Positions 7,884-16,491 of a stretch of 64,000 nucleotides of DNA are shown in pieces. The notes beneath the pieces were generated by a model. It was not told where the DNA came from. It made no database searches and worked only from the letters and a program-made list of their open reading frames with translations. The position numbers were made by a program, and so were the translations under genes. The DNA lies in the NCBI RefSeq assembly GCF_018070025.1, contig NZ_JAGPYQ010000002.1, positions 620,001-684,000 on the forward strand, read 5' to 3'. Source of the stretch: Streptomyces liliiviolaceus. Lineage in GTDB: Bacteria > Actinomycetota > Actinomycetes > Streptomycetales > Streptomycetaceae. Positions within the stretch are counted from its first letter, which is position 1, and every line of letters starts with the position of its first letter.

Positions 7884-9299
7884 ATGACAATTCACGCATG
7901 CGTGCTGAGGACCGGGAAAACGGTCGTCCGAAGGCTCGCCGTGCTGCTCGTCGCTGCGCTGATCCTCAGCGGATGCACCGAACAGCGTCTGTTCGCGGTG
8001 CGGGCGGTCGCAGCCGGAATACCGTCACTCGCACCTTTCTTCGAAGAGGACGGCTCGCTGGGCAAGGACCGCAAGGGGCTGGCGCCCCAGGAGGCGCACA
8101 GCGGTCTGCAGCAGGGCAACACCCCCGGTCTGTACGGGGGCACACGCGACCAGCAGGTCTGTGACATCGAGCGGCTCAAGGATTTCCTCACCGATCCCGA
8201 GAATCGACAAAAAGCCCGGGAATGGGCGCGGATCGTGGGTATTACGCCTGATCGGATCGAGGAGTACCTCGACGACCTCACACCGGTCCTGCTGCGTCAC
8301 GACACCCTCGTGAAGAACCATGACTACAAGAAAGGCAAAGCGGTCCCCTACGACTCGCTTCTTGAGGCGGGGGTGGCTGTTCTGGTGAACGACCAGGGAC
8401 TTCCCGCCGTGAAGTGCTCCTGCGGAAATCCACTGAAGTCCTTCGACAAGGATCCGGAGAAGATCTCGGTCAAGTTCGAGGACGGCAACAAGAAGTGGGC
8501 GGGCTACGAGAAGTCCGCCGTGGTGACCGTCAAGCCCGCGCCGCAGCCGCTGAAGCGGATCGCGCTCCTCGACGTGGACGACCCCGACACGGCCATCGAG
8601 CGGCCCGTCGGCACCTCCGGTGAGCAGGACAGCACCTTCGACGCGACGCGGGAGCACGAGGTGCCGGCCGTGGTGGGCATGACCTTCGACCGGGCCGGGC
8701 AGGAGCTGGCCCGGCTGGGCCTGGCCGTGGCGTACGAGGGGGACGAGCTGCCGCCGGGTGACGCGGCGGTGACCGGTTCGACGCCCGGAGCCGGGACGCC
8801 GCTGGCGTTCGGGGAGGCCGTGACGCTGAGCGTGGACGCGGACTCGGACGAGCCGAAGTCTCCTTCGGACGGACCCAGGTCGCCGTCGGACAGGTCGACC
8901 TCGCCATCGGACAAGGGCACCGGGTCGGCTCCGGGCAAGGGGACCCCGTCGGGCAAGGAGTCCGAGCCCGGTGGCGGGACGTCGGCGGGCACGGGTTCGA
9001 CGACGCCCGGTGGCGGGACGGCGTCCTCGCCCGCCGGCACCACCCCCACCGTCACCGAGTCCACGCCGGTCGAGGAGCCACCGCCGCCACCGGCCTCCTC
9101 GACCTCCGCCCCGACCGTGACCAGTACGCCGCCCACGGCCGACCCCACGTCCGCCGACCCCACGTCCGCGGACCCTCCGTCCACCGGCCCCACCTCGATG
9201 GAGCCCACGCTCAGCGAACCGGCGAGCGAGCCGGTGGCGAGCGGACCCGCCCCGTCCGGCGGGTCGGGCACCGGCGAGGCGGACCAGGGCCCGGCGTAG
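7884..9299 (+). CDS. lipoprotein with DUF6777-like and PASTA-like domains
   Basis: 471 aa. A signal peptide with lipobox LSGC predicts cleavage before Cys31 and a lipid anchor on the outer face of the membrane. Residues ~75-190 contain the LYGGTRDQQVCDIERLKDFL and AREWARIVGI segments typical of a Streptomyces-specific domain (DUF6777-like) with paired cysteines. Residues ~258-316 resemble one PASTA repeat (VPAVVGMTFDRAGQEL...). The last ~150 residues are a Ser/Pro/Thr-rich wall-spanning tail. PASTA repeats elsewhere sense peptidoglycan fragments. The next gene, 33 nt on, is a transmembrane Ser/Thr kinase without PASTA repeats, so this could be its sensory partner (inference). Confidence 0.85.
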   Translation: MTIHACVLRTGKTVVRRLAVLLVAALILSGCTEQRLFAVRAVAAGIPSLAPFFEEDGSLGKDRKGLAPQEAHSGLQQGNTPGLYGGTRDQQVCDIERLKDFLTDPENRQKAREWARIVGITPDRIEEYLDDLTPVLLRHDTLVKNHDYKKGKAVPYDSLLEAGVAVLVNDQGLPAVKCSCGNPLKSFDKDPEKISVKFEDGNKKWAGYEKSAVVTVKPAPQPLKRIALLDVDDPDTAIERPVGTSGEQDSTFDATREHEVPAVVGMTFDRAGQELARLGLAVAYEGDELPPGDAAVTGSTPGAGTPLAFGEAVTLSVDADSDEPKSPSDGPRSPSDRSTSPSDKGTGSAPGKGTPSGKESEPGGGTSAGTGSTTPGGGTASSPAGTTPTVTESTPVEEPPPPPASSTSAPTVTSTPPTADPTSADPTSADPPSTGPTSMEPTLSEPASEPVASGPAPSGGSGTGEADQGPA

Positions 9300-9332
9300 G
9301 CCCACCAGGAGCAGAACCCCGGGAGTGACCGG

Positions 9333-11291
9333 ATGGCATCAGGATCACCGCAGTCGGGAGTCGGCCGGGTCATCGCCGGCCGCTACCTCCTGCTGAACCG
9401 GCTGGGCAGTGGCGGCATGGGCCATGTCTGGCTCGCGTACGACCAGCGGCTGGCCTGCGAGGTCGCGCTCAAGGAGATCGTGTTCCGCGACCCGGGCGAG
9501 GCGGACCACGACCGCTCGGCCCGGGTGGCCCGGGCCCGTGCCGAGGCCCGGCACGCGGCGGGGCTGCGCGGCCACCCGCACGTCGTGACCGTGCACGACG
9601 TCCTGGAGCACGAGGGCCTGCCCTGGATCGTGATGGAGTACGTGGCCGGGGCGCTGGATCTGAGCGCCCTGGTCGCCCAGCGCGGGGCCGTGGCCCCCGC
9701 CGAGTGCGCGCGCATCGGGCTCGCCGTGCTGGACGCGCTGACGGCCGGGCACGAGCGCGGGGTCATGCACCGGGACGTGAAGCCCGCCAACATCCTCCTG
9801 GCCCCGGACCGCACCGGATCGCCGTACGCCCGTGTCCTACTCACCGACTACGGCATCTCCGTGCAGCCCGACGGCGACGAGACCCGGTACACGCTGACCT
9901 CCGCGCTGGTGGGCACCGCCGGCTATCTGGCACCCGAGCGGGCCCAGGGCGGGCCGCCCACCGCGGCCGCGGACCTGTTCTCGCTGGGCTGCACGCTCTA
10001 CTACGCCGTCGAGGGGTACGGGCCCTTCGACCGTGAGTCGGGGCTGGCGGCGCTGACCGCCGTCGTCCTGGAGGAGCCGCGGCCCGTGCTCCACGCGGGC
10101 GCCCTGGAGCCGCTGCTGTCGGCGATGCTCACCAAGGACCCGGTCCGCCGGATCACCGCCGAGGAGACCGAGGCGGCGCTGTCCGCGATCCTGACGCCCC
10201 AGCCGCATCCCCGGACCCAGCTCGACCCCGGCTCGGAGCCTCCGTGGGCGGGCGGGATCACCCATACGGCCGCACCCCGCACTCCCCCGGCTCCCGAGCC
10301 CCCGCAGAGCCGCACGGGCGGCCCGCAGTGGTACGCGCCGTCCGCCGCGCAGCAGTCGTCCTCACTGCCTCCTCGCCAGGAGGTCCCCCACGCCTGGCCC
10401 TCGGGGCAGGTTCCGGGCCCGTGGTCCGGCGGGCAGGGCTTCGGCCCTCCCCCGGCGGCCCCCGGGCGGCGCCGCCGGCCGCGCAACCGCGTCCGGACGG
10501 CCGTACTGGCGACCGCGCTGGGGCTGGCCCTCGCGGGCGGCGGGGCCTGGTACGCCATGGCGAACCTGCCGGGGGACGGTGACGCCAAGCCGTACGGGGA
10601 CGCCGTCGGGCTGTCCGAGCCGCTCGTCGACGGGAACTGCGTCGCGACGCGGTGGACCGGCGCCCCCTTCGTCGGGGACCCGGAACTGCGGGTCGTGAAG
10701 TGCCTCAGCGAGGAGACGTACGGGCAGGTGATGGCCGTGTTCGAGGTGGCGTCCGCCCAGGACGCCCGCTCGGCCGGCGCCACCCGGTGCGAGCAGCGCA
10801 CCGAGGAGACCCGCAAGAAGCTCGCGGACGTCCGCTCGTACGCCGCCGTGCCGACCTCCGACGGTTTCGAGGCCGCCGACCACCGTGTGGCCTGTCTGGT
10901 GCTCGACGCGCGCGGCAAGCCGCTGTTCGGGCCGATCGGGAACCGCCGCCCCGCCGGAATGCGGTTCCGCGACACGGCCACCATGCAGAAGCGGGACTGC
11001 CTGAACCGGATCAACGACAACGTGGCCAAACTCGTCTCGTGCCAGGGCCCGCACAAGGAGCAGGTGCTCGATTTCCACCGCATGAGCCCGGACACGACCC
11101 TCGACCAGGCCAGGCGGCAGGCCACCACGGTCTGCCAGGAGGAGGTGCCGCCCAACGACTACGGCTACGACCCGAACGTCTATACGGGCTCGTCCTGGGT
11201 GGGCAACAGCGCCTGGACCTCCGGCACTCATTTCGTCGTCTGCACTGCAATTCGCAGGGACGGGGGCACCATGGAGAAGGACGAACCATGA
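9333..11291 (+). CDS. transmembrane serine/threonine protein kinase (PknB-like)
   Basis: 652 aa. The N-terminal Hanks-type kinase domain (residues ~10-290) has the glycine loop GSGGMG, the VALKEI lysine, HRDVKPAN at 146-153 with the catalytic Asp, DYG instead of the usual DFG, and APER. A Pro-rich linker and one membrane helix (~388-408) lead to an extracytoplasmic part of ~240 residues with several cysteines. That part is of septum-formation/DUF4352-like appearance rather than PASTA. It is cotranscribed with the upstream PASTA-like lipoprotein and the downstream 52-aa membrane protein. Substrates are unknown. Confidence 0.93.
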   Translation: MASGSPQSGVGRVIAGRYLLLNRLGSGGMGHVWLAYDQRLACEVALKEIVFRDPGEADHDRSARVARARAEARHAAGLRGHPHVVTVHDVLEHEGLPWIVMEYVAGALDLSALVAQRGAVAPAECARIGLAVLDALTAGHERGVMHRDVKPANILLAPDRTGSPYARVLLTDYGISVQPDGDETRYTLTSALVGTAGYLAPERAQGGPPTAAADLFSLGCTLYYAVEGYGPFDRESGLAALTAVVLEEPRPVLHAGALEPLLSAMLTKDPVRRITAEETEAALSAILTPQPHPRTQLDPGSEPPWAGGITHTAAPRTPPAPEPPQSRTGGPQWYAPSAAQQSSSLPPRQEVPHAWPSGQVPGPWSGGQGFGPPPAAPGRRRRPRNRVRTAVLATALGLALAGGGAWYAMANLPGDGDAKPYGDAVGLSEPLVDGNCVATRWTGAPFVGDPELRVVKCLSEETYGQVMAVFEVASAQDARSAGATRCEQRTEETRKKLADVRSYAAVPTSDGFEAADHRVACLVLDARGKPLFGPIGNRRPAGMRFRDTATMQKRDCLNRINDNVAKLVSCQGPHKEQVLDFHRMSPDTTLDQARRQATTVCQEEVPPNDYGYDPNVYTGSSWVGNSAWTSGTHFVVCTAIRRDGGTMEKDEP

Positions 11292-11304
11292 GGAGGGTGT
11301 TGCG

Positions 11305-11463
11305 ATGCCCGGTTCCACGAAGACCATGGGAGTGCTCACCGTCGGCGGTCTGGTGATGGTCACCGCCTACACGGTGGCGCTCGGCAGCAGCGGCTGGCTG
11401 TGGTTCGGCTGGGTGGTGCTCGGCCTGATCACCCTGGCGATGGTGGCCTCCCGGCCCACCTGA
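11305..11463 (+). CDS. 52-residue two-helix membrane protein
   Basis: Small gene with a strong Shine-Dalgarno (GAGGAGG at the kinase stop codon) and an ATG 14 nt after the kinase gene. The product is hydrophobic with two predicted membrane segments (about residues 8-27 and 31-47), ending SRPT. Codon bias is Streptomyces-like (G/C in third positions) and the stop at 11461-11463 is clean. It is tightly linked to the kinase and may be a stability or signalling partner. No family recognised. Confidence 0.7.
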   Translation: MPGSTKTMGVLTVGGLVMVTAYTVALGSSGWLWFGWVVLGLITLAMVASRPT

Positions 11464-11545
11464 GGTACCGCGCGACCGGTTCCCCGGGAGGCCCCTCGGC
11501 TGACTCCCGGGGGATTCGTCCGCGCGGGATCGGGTCGGGAACGGC

Positions 11546-12760
11546 TCATTCGCGGGTGAGCGGCCCCGCCGAGTGCACGCCCGGCTGGTACTTCGGCAAC
11601 CGGGCGGTGATCTTCATGCCCGCGCCCGGGGCGGTCTCGATGACGAGGCCGTAGTCGTCCCCGTAGACCTGCCGCAGCCGGTCGTCGACGTTCGACAGAC
11701 CGATGCCGTCCGAGGGGTCGGTCTCCCCCGCCAGGATGCGGCGCAGCCGGCCGGGGTCCATGCCCGGGCCGTCGTCCTCGATGACGACGAGCGCCTCGGC
11801 GCCGGCGTCCTGAGCGGTGATGCTGATACGGCTCTTGTCGACCTTGACCGTGCCGCCCTCCAGACCGTGCTTCACGGCGTTCTCGACGAGCGGCTGCAGA
11901 CAGAGGAAGGGCAGGGTCACCGGCAGCACCTCGGGCGCGATCTGCAGGGTCACGGAGAGCCGGTCGCCGAAGCGGGCCCGTACCAGTGCCAAGTAGTGGT
12001 CGATGGCGTGGAGTTCGTCGGCGAGGGTGGTGAAGTCGCCGTGCCTGCGGAACGAGTAGCGGGTGAAGTCGGCGAATTCCAGGAGCAGTTCGCGGGCCCG
12101 CTCGGGGTCGGTGCGGACGAACGAGGCGATCACCGCGAGCGAGTTGAAGATGAAGTGCGGGGATATCTGGGCCCGCAGCGCCTTGATCTCGGCCTCGATC
12201 AGCCGGGTGCGGGACTGGTCGAGGTCGGCGAGTTCCAGCTGGACCGACACCCAGCGGGCGACCTCCCCGGTGGCCCGTACGAGCACGGCGGACTCGCGGG
12301 GCGCGCAGGCGACGAGCGCCCCGTACACCCGGTCGTCGACGGTGAGCGGGGCGACGACGGCCCAGCGCAGCGGGCAGTAGGGCTCGTCGCAGACGAGTCG
12401 GAAGGCCTCCCCGCGGCCGGTCTCCAGGGGGCCGCCGATCCGTTCCATGATCTGTTCCCGGTGGTGCTCGCCGGCGCCCTCCCAGGCCAGCACGGTCTCC
12501 TGGTCGGTGAGGCAGAGCGCGTCGGTGCCGAGCAGGGTGCGCAGCCGTCGCGCGGACTTGCGGGCCGTCTCCCCCGTGAGGCCCGCGCGCAGCGGGGGCG
12601 CGGCGAGCGACGCGGTGTGCAGGGTCTCGAAGGTGGCGTGCTCGACGGGGGTGCCGAGGCCGCCGGGGCTCGGCGAGTGCGCGGTGCGCCGGCCGAACCA
12701 GAAGCCGGCCGCGAGCAGCGGCAGCACGGCCACGCAGAGTCCCGCCAGGAATCCGCTCAC
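11546..12760 (-). CDS. LytS/YehU-type sensor histidine kinase
   Basis: 404 aa. One N-terminal membrane segment (residues 2-22) is followed by a GAF-like sensory region (~60-190). Next comes the His_kinase (LytS) domain with SPHFIFNSL carrying the phospho-accepting His near residue 201. The HATPase domain has N-box LVENAVKHGL and G-box DDGPGM. The start is GTG with AAGGAG 8 nt before. It overlaps the symporter stop as GTGA, so translation is coupled. The partner response regulator is the LytTR gene three positions upstream in the same operon. Related pairs in E. coli (BtsSR, YpdAB) sense pyruvate and control carboxylate transporters. Confidence 0.9.
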   Translation of the reverse strand: MSGFLAGLCVAVLPLLAAGFWFGRRTAHSPSPGGLGTPVEHATFETLHTASLAAPPLRAGLTGETARKSARRLRTLLGTDALCLTDQETVLAWEGAGEHHREQIMERIGGPLETGRGEAFRLVCDEPYCPLRWAVVAPLTVDDRVYGALVACAPRESAVLVRATGEVARWVSVQLELADLDQSRTRLIEAEIKALRAQISPHFIFNSLAVIASFVRTDPERARELLLEFADFTRYSFRRHGDFTTLADELHAIDHYLALVRARFGDRLSVTLQIAPEVLPVTLPFLCLQPLVENAVKHGLEGGTVKVDKSRISITAQDAGAEALVVIEDDGPGMDPGRLRRILAGETDPSDGIGLSNVDDRLRQVYGDDYGLVIETAPGAGMKITARLPKYQPGVHSAGPLTRE

Positions 12761-14565
12761 GCCTTGATCTCCTTGCTCCCCTTGGTCCCCTTGGTGTCCG
12801 TGCTCCCCTTGATCTCCGTGCTCCCCTTGATCTCCGTGCTCCCCTTGGTCTCGGGGCGTACCTGTCCCCCGGCGAGTTCCTCCGGGAGATGGAAGCGGGC
12901 GAGGATGGCCGCGGTCCCGGCCGGTACGCGCCGGTGCGTCGCCAGCGACACCAGCACCATGGTGAGGAAGCCCAGCGGCACCGACCACAGCGCGGGCCAG
13001 GCGAGCAGCGCGTGCAGCGAGCCCGTCCCGGGGAAGCCGGCCATGGTGGCCGCGACCGCGAGGAGCGCCGAGCCGCCGCCGACGAGCATCCCGGCCGCCG
13101 CACCGGGCGGGGTGAGCCGGTGCCACCAGATGCCGAGGACGAGCAGCGGGCAGAACGACGAGGCGGACACCGCGAAGGCGAGCCCCACGGCGTCGGCGAC
13201 CGGCAGTCCGCCCACGAGCATGCTCGCCGCGAGCGGCACGATCATGGACAGGACCGTGCCGAGGCGGAAGTGCCGTACGCCGCGGGAGGGCAGCACGTCC
13301 TGGGTGAGCACGCCCGCCACGGCCATGGTCAGCCCCGAGGCGGTGGACAGGAACGCGGCGAAGGCCCCGCCGGCCACCAGCGCGCCGAGCAGGTCCCCGC
13401 CGAGCCCGCCGACGACCCGGTCGGGCAGCAGCAGCACGGCGGCATCCGCGTCCCCGGTGAGGGTCAGCTCGGGGGCGTACAGGCGGCCCAGGGCGCCGTA
13501 GAGGGGCGGCAGCAGGTAGAAGAAGCCGATCAGGCCGAGCACGGCGACGGTCGTGCGGCGGGCGGCCACGCCGTGCGGGCTGGTGTAGAAGCGCACGACG
13601 ACGTGCGGCAGCCCCATGGTGCCGAGGAAGGTGGCGAGGATCAGCCCGTACGTGGCGTACAGCGGCCGTTCCTCGCGGCCCGCGGCGAGCGAGGTGGACA
13701 TGCCGCCGTTGTCGCCGCGGTCGGCGACGGGCACGGGGTCGCCCTTGCTGAAGGACAGCCGGGTGCCCCGCTCGATGCGGTGGACGCCCGCGGGCAGCCT
13801 GACCTGCCGCTCCTCGTACCGCACGCCGTCGACCGTGCCGTCCGCGGTGACGGTCAGCGGCCCGGCGAGCTTCAGGTCGAGTCCGGCGTCGATGCGTACG
13901 ACCCGGTGTTCGCGGAACGTCGCCGGTTCGTCGAAGGCGTGGCGCGGCGCCCCGTCGTCCTGCCAGGCGAGGACGAGGAAGAGCGCGGGGACGAGCAGGG
14001 CGGTGAGCTTGAGCCAGTACTGGAAGGCCTGGACGAAGGTGATGCTGCGCATACCGCCCGCGGCGACGGTCGCCACCACGACGACCGCGACGATGACACC
14101 GCCGAGGGACTTGGACGCCCCGGTGAGCACGTTCAGGGTCAGTCCCGCGCCCTGGAGCTGGGGCAGCAGGTACAGCCAGCCGACCCCGACGACGAAGGCT
14201 CCGGCCAGCCGCCGCATGGCCTGCGAGGCGAGCCGCGCCTCGGCGAAGTCCGGCAGGGTGTACGCGCCGGAGCGGCGCAGCGGGGCCGCGACGAAGATCA
14301 GCAGGACGAGGTAGCCGGCGGTGTAGCCGACCGGGTACCAGAGCATGTCCGGGCCCTGCACGAGGACGAGGCCCGCGATGCCGAGGAAGGAGGCGGCGGA
14401 GAGGTACTCGCCGCTGATGGCGGCCGCGTTCAGCCGGGGGCCGACCGTGCGCGAGGCCACGTAGAAGTCGGAGGTGGTGCGGGATATGCGCAGGCCGAAG
14501 GCGCCGACGAAGACGGTCGCGACGACCACCAGGGCGACCGCCGGAACGGCGTAGTTCTCGTTCAC
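12757..14565 (-). CDS. sodium:solute symporter (ActP/MctC-like monocarboxylate transporter)
   Basis: 602-residue SSS-family permease with about 13 membrane segments. SEYLSAASFLGIAG and the DFAEARL segment match the acetate/pyruvate symporter subgroup. An extracytoplasmic loop of about 80 residues (VVRIDAGLDLKLAGPLTV...) is inserted mid-protein, as in actinomycete cation/acetate symporters. The chosen GTG start lies 4 nt after the DUF485-like gene. The C-terminal tail consists of KGSTEI-type repeats encoded by an 18-bp tandem repeat. Operon order LytTR-DUF485-symporter-LytS suggests carboxylate uptake under control of its own sensors. Confidence 0.9.
   Translation of the reverse strand: MNENYAVPAVALVVVATVFVGAFGLRISRTTSDFYVASRTVGPRLNAAAISGEYLSAASFLGIAGLVLVQGPDMLWYPVGYTAGYLVLLIFVAAPLRRSGAYTLPDFAEARLASQAMRRLAGAFVVGVGWLYLLPQLQGAGLTLNVLTGASKSLGGVIVAVVVVATVAAGGMRSITFVQAFQYWLKLTALLVPALFLVLAWQDDGAPRHAFDEPATFREHRVVRIDAGLDLKLAGPLTVTADGTVDGVRYEERQVRLPAGVHRIERGTRLSFSKGDPVPVADRGDNGGMSTSLAAGREERPLYATYGLILATFLGTMGLPHVVVRFYTSPHGVAARRTTVAVLGLIGFFYLLPPLYGALGRLYAPELTLTGDADAAVLLLPDRVVGGLGGDLLGALVAGGAFAAFLSTASGLTMAVAGVLTQDVLPSRGVRHFRLGTVLSMIVPLAASMLVGGLPVADAVGLAFAVSASSFCPLLVLGIWWHRLTPPGAAAGMLVGGGSALLAVAATMAGFPGTGSLHALLAWPALWSVPLGFLTMVLVSLATHRRVPAGTAAILARFHLPEELAGGQVRPETKGSTEIKGSTEIKGSTDTKGTKGSKEIKA
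12785..12856. repeat. four 18-bp tandem repeats in the symporter C-terminus
   Basis: Units of the type CTCCCCTTGATCTCCGTG start at 12785, 12803, 12821 and 12839 and encode repeated S-T-E-I-K-G in the symporter tail. Degenerate continuation of the repeat supplies the AAGGAG ribosome site of the overlapping histidine kinase gene. The array is likely to vary in copy number between strains. Confidence 0.85.
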
Positions 14566-14569
14566 GTGC

Positions 14570-14962
14570 TCAGCGGTCCTCCACGAGACGGACGAAGTCC
14601 TTCTCGTTGCGGTCGGCGCGGCGCACGTACCACCCGGCGAGCAGCACCAGCGGCGGGTAGACACAGAAGCCGAGCACGAACCATTCGAGGCTCGAACTGT
14701 CCCCCAGCACGGTGAACACCAGCGGCAGCGGGCCCACGAGGAGGATGAGCACGGCGAAGACGGTGAGCGCGGCCCGCAGCTGGCTGCGCATCAGGGAGCG
14801 GACGTAGGTGTGGCCGAGCGTGGTCTGCTCGTCGATCTCGGTCCGCGGCCGGGAACGGCTCAGCGGGCGCGTACGACGCGGCGGGCCGGTGACGACGACC
14901 CGGCGGTCGGTGGAAACCCGGCGGTCGGCGGGCACGCGCCGGTCGGTGGGGTCGTGGGGCAA
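14570..14962 (-). CDS. small membrane protein, DUF485-like
   Basis: 130 aa. An Arg-rich N-terminus with a triplicated DRRV-type motif leads to two membrane helices (about residues 62-85 and 91-110) and a short charged tail. DUF485-type proteins almost always precede acetate/monocarboxylate SSS symporters (yjcH-actP type), as here. The ATG has a GAGGAGG Shine-Dalgarno. The gene lies 10 nt after lytTR and 4 nt before the symporter. Its biochemical role is unknown; it is probably an accessory subunit. Confidence 0.85.
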   Translation of the reverse strand: MPHDPTDRRVPADRRVSTDRRVVVTGPPRRTRPLSRSRPRTEIDEQTTLGHTYVRSLMRSQLRAALTVFAVLILLVGPLPLVFTVLGDSSSLEWFVLGFCVYPPLVLLAGWYVRRADRNEKDFVRLVEDR

Positions 14963-14972
14963 CTCCGCCTCC

Positions 14973-15728
14973 TCAGCTCGCGGTCCGGCGCATCAGCAGG
15001 TCCCGCAGTTCCCGTGCGTGGCGGCGGCTGACCTGGAGTTCGACCGAATCGACCAGGACGCTCACCGTACCCGCGTCCAGACGGAGTTCGCTGATGTGAC
15101 CGAGAGCGACGAGATGGCGGCGGTGGATGCGGACGAAACCGCGCGAGCGCCAGCGCTCCTCCAGGGTGGACAGCGGGATGCGCACGAGGTGGCTGCCCTG
15201 GTCGGTGTGCAGCCGCGCGTAGTCCCCGTGGGCCTCGACATGGGTGATGTCCTCGACGGCGACGAACCGGGTGACCCCGCCCAGCTCGACGGATATGTGG
15301 TCCGGGTCGGGCTCGTGCACGGGGATCAGCGGGGCGGCGTCCCTCTGCTCGACGGCCCGGCGCACGGCCTCGGCGAGGCGCTCCCTGCGGACCGGCTTCA
15401 GGACGTAGTCGACGGCCTTGAGGTCGAAGGCCTGGACGGCGAACCCCTCGTGGGCGGTGACGAACACGACGAGCGGCGGCTTGGCGAACCCGGCGAGCAG
15501 CCGGGCCATGTCGAGTCCGTCGAGGCCCGGCATATGGATGTCGAGGAAGACGACGTCGATGCCCTCGGCGCCGTCGGGACCGCTGTCCAGGGCCCGGTTG
15601 ATGCGCCGCAGCGCCGCCGTGGCGTCGCTCGCGCCCTCGACGCTGCTCACCCGTGGATCGGCGTCCAGCAGATAGAGCAGCTCTTCGAGGGAGGGCGGTT
15701 CGTCGTCGACGGCGAGGGCGCGCAGCAT
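14973..15728 (-). CDS. LytTR-family response regulator
   Basis: 251 aa. Receiver domain (1-120) with acidic pocket VDDE at the N-terminus, phospho-acceptor Asp in VVFLDIHMPGLDG and Lys in YVLKPV. The LytTR DNA-binding domain (~145-250) contains VEDITHVEAHGDYARLHTD and GFVRIHRRHLV. It is first gene of the four-gene minus-strand operon with DUF485, symporter and LytS kinase. The Shine-Dalgarno is weak. It probably activates symporter transcription in response to the carboxylate sensed by the kinase (inference from BtsR/YpdB). Confidence 0.92.
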   Translation of the reverse strand: MLRALAVDDEPPSLEELLYLLDADPRVSSVEGASDATAALRRINRALDSGPDGAEGIDVVFLDIHMPGLDGLDMARLLAGFAKPPLVVFVTAHEGFAVQAFDLKAVDYVLKPVRRERLAEAVRRAVEQRDAAPLIPVHEPDPDHISVELGGVTRFVAVEDITHVEAHGDYARLHTDQGSHLVRIPLSTLEERWRSRGFVRIHRRHLVALGHISELRLDAGTVSVLVDSVELQVSRRHARELRDLLMRRTAS

Positions 15729-15827
15729 GAACCCGGAGTGTAGGAGCAATCCGCGCGCCTGCACATGCGGCGGGCAAGGTCGTCGGCGCGGGAACCTCAC
15801 CGGATCGTCCCTGGATACAGTGCCCGC

Positions 15828-16316
15828 ATGAGACCCGTGTCCGCGCCTTTCGACGATCTCGACCGGAAGATCGTCACGGCTCTGATGGCGAACGCCCGCA
15901 CGAGCTTCGCCGAGATCGGCGCGGCCATCGGGCTGTCCGCCACCGCGGTCAAGCGCCGGGCCGACCGGTTGCGCGAGACGGGTGTGATCACGGGCTTCAC
16001 GGCGACGGTGAAGCCGGCGGCGCTGGGGTGGCGCACCGAGGCGTACGTGGAGGTGTACTGCGAGGGCGCGGCGCCGCCGCGGCGGCTCGCGGAGGTGGTG
16101 CGCAACCATCCGGAGATCACGGCCGCGATGACGGTGACCGGTGGGGCGGACGCGCTGCTGCATGTACGGGCGCGGGACGTGGAGCACTTCGAGGAGGTGC
16201 TGGAGCGGATCCGGGTGGAGCCGTTCATCCGCAAGACGGTCAGTTTCATGGTGCTGTCGCATCTGCTGCCGGAGAGCCCGGAGGCGGGGGCGAACCAGCC
16301 GGCTCCGGAGGCCTGA
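15828..16316 (+). CDS. Lrp/AsnC-family transcriptional regulator
   Basis: 162 aa. N-terminal helix-turn-helix (FDDLDRKIVTALMANARTSF, ATAVKRRADRL) and C-terminal RAM (ligand/oligomer) domain. The ATG has no Shine-Dalgarno. TACAGT at 15816-15821 ends 6 nt before it, which suggests a leaderless transcript. It lies 175 bp upstream of the arginine dihydrolase-like/rocD pair in the same direction. Lrp proteins commonly sense amino acids, so control of arginine/ornithine catabolism is likely. Confidence 0.9.
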   Translation: MRPVSAPFDDLDRKIVTALMANARTSFAEIGAAIGLSATAVKRRADRLRETGVITGFTATVKPAALGWRTEAYVEVYCEGAAPPRRLAEVVRNHPEITAAMTVTGGADALLHVRARDVEHFEEVLERIRVEPFIRKTVSFMVLSHLLPESPEAGANQPAPEA

Positions 16317-16330
16317 ACCCGGCGTTCCTC

Positions 16331-16344
16331 CACCCGTTCGGGTG
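16331..16344. promoter_or_regulatory. palindrome CACCCG-TT-CGGGTG
   Basis: Perfect 6-bp inverted repeat 73 bp before the arginine-catabolic promoter. A twin, CACCCG-AA-CGGGTG, lies at 30402-30415. It could be the Lrp site or a more global operator; the binding protein is unknown. Confidence 0.4.
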
Positions 16345-16416
16345 AATCACGCACTGATCGTGCGCCGAACGGCCACAAGACGCAGCATTTCTGCGGTAGC
16401 GCGCAATCCTCGATTC

Positions 16417-16446
16417 TTGTCGCGCCGCTCCCTCGTTTTCTACCGT
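16417..16446 (+). promoter_or_regulatory. candidate promoter of the arginine-catabolic pair
   Basis: TTGTCG at 16417-16422 and TACCGT at 16441-16446, spacer 18 bp, about 45 nt before the GTG start. The 16317-16491 gap is noticeably richer in A/T than its surroundings. Confidence 0.5.
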
Positions 16447-16491
16447 TGAGGCATCCCACCCGACACCTCAGGAAAGCGGAGGAACCCCTCT

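Noticed and set aside
11546..13126. Longer N-terminus for the LytS kinase with DQGEHG repeats
   Set aside because: Those codons are the other frame of the symporter tail repeat; the GTG at 12760 has the Shine-Dalgarno and starts the membrane helix.
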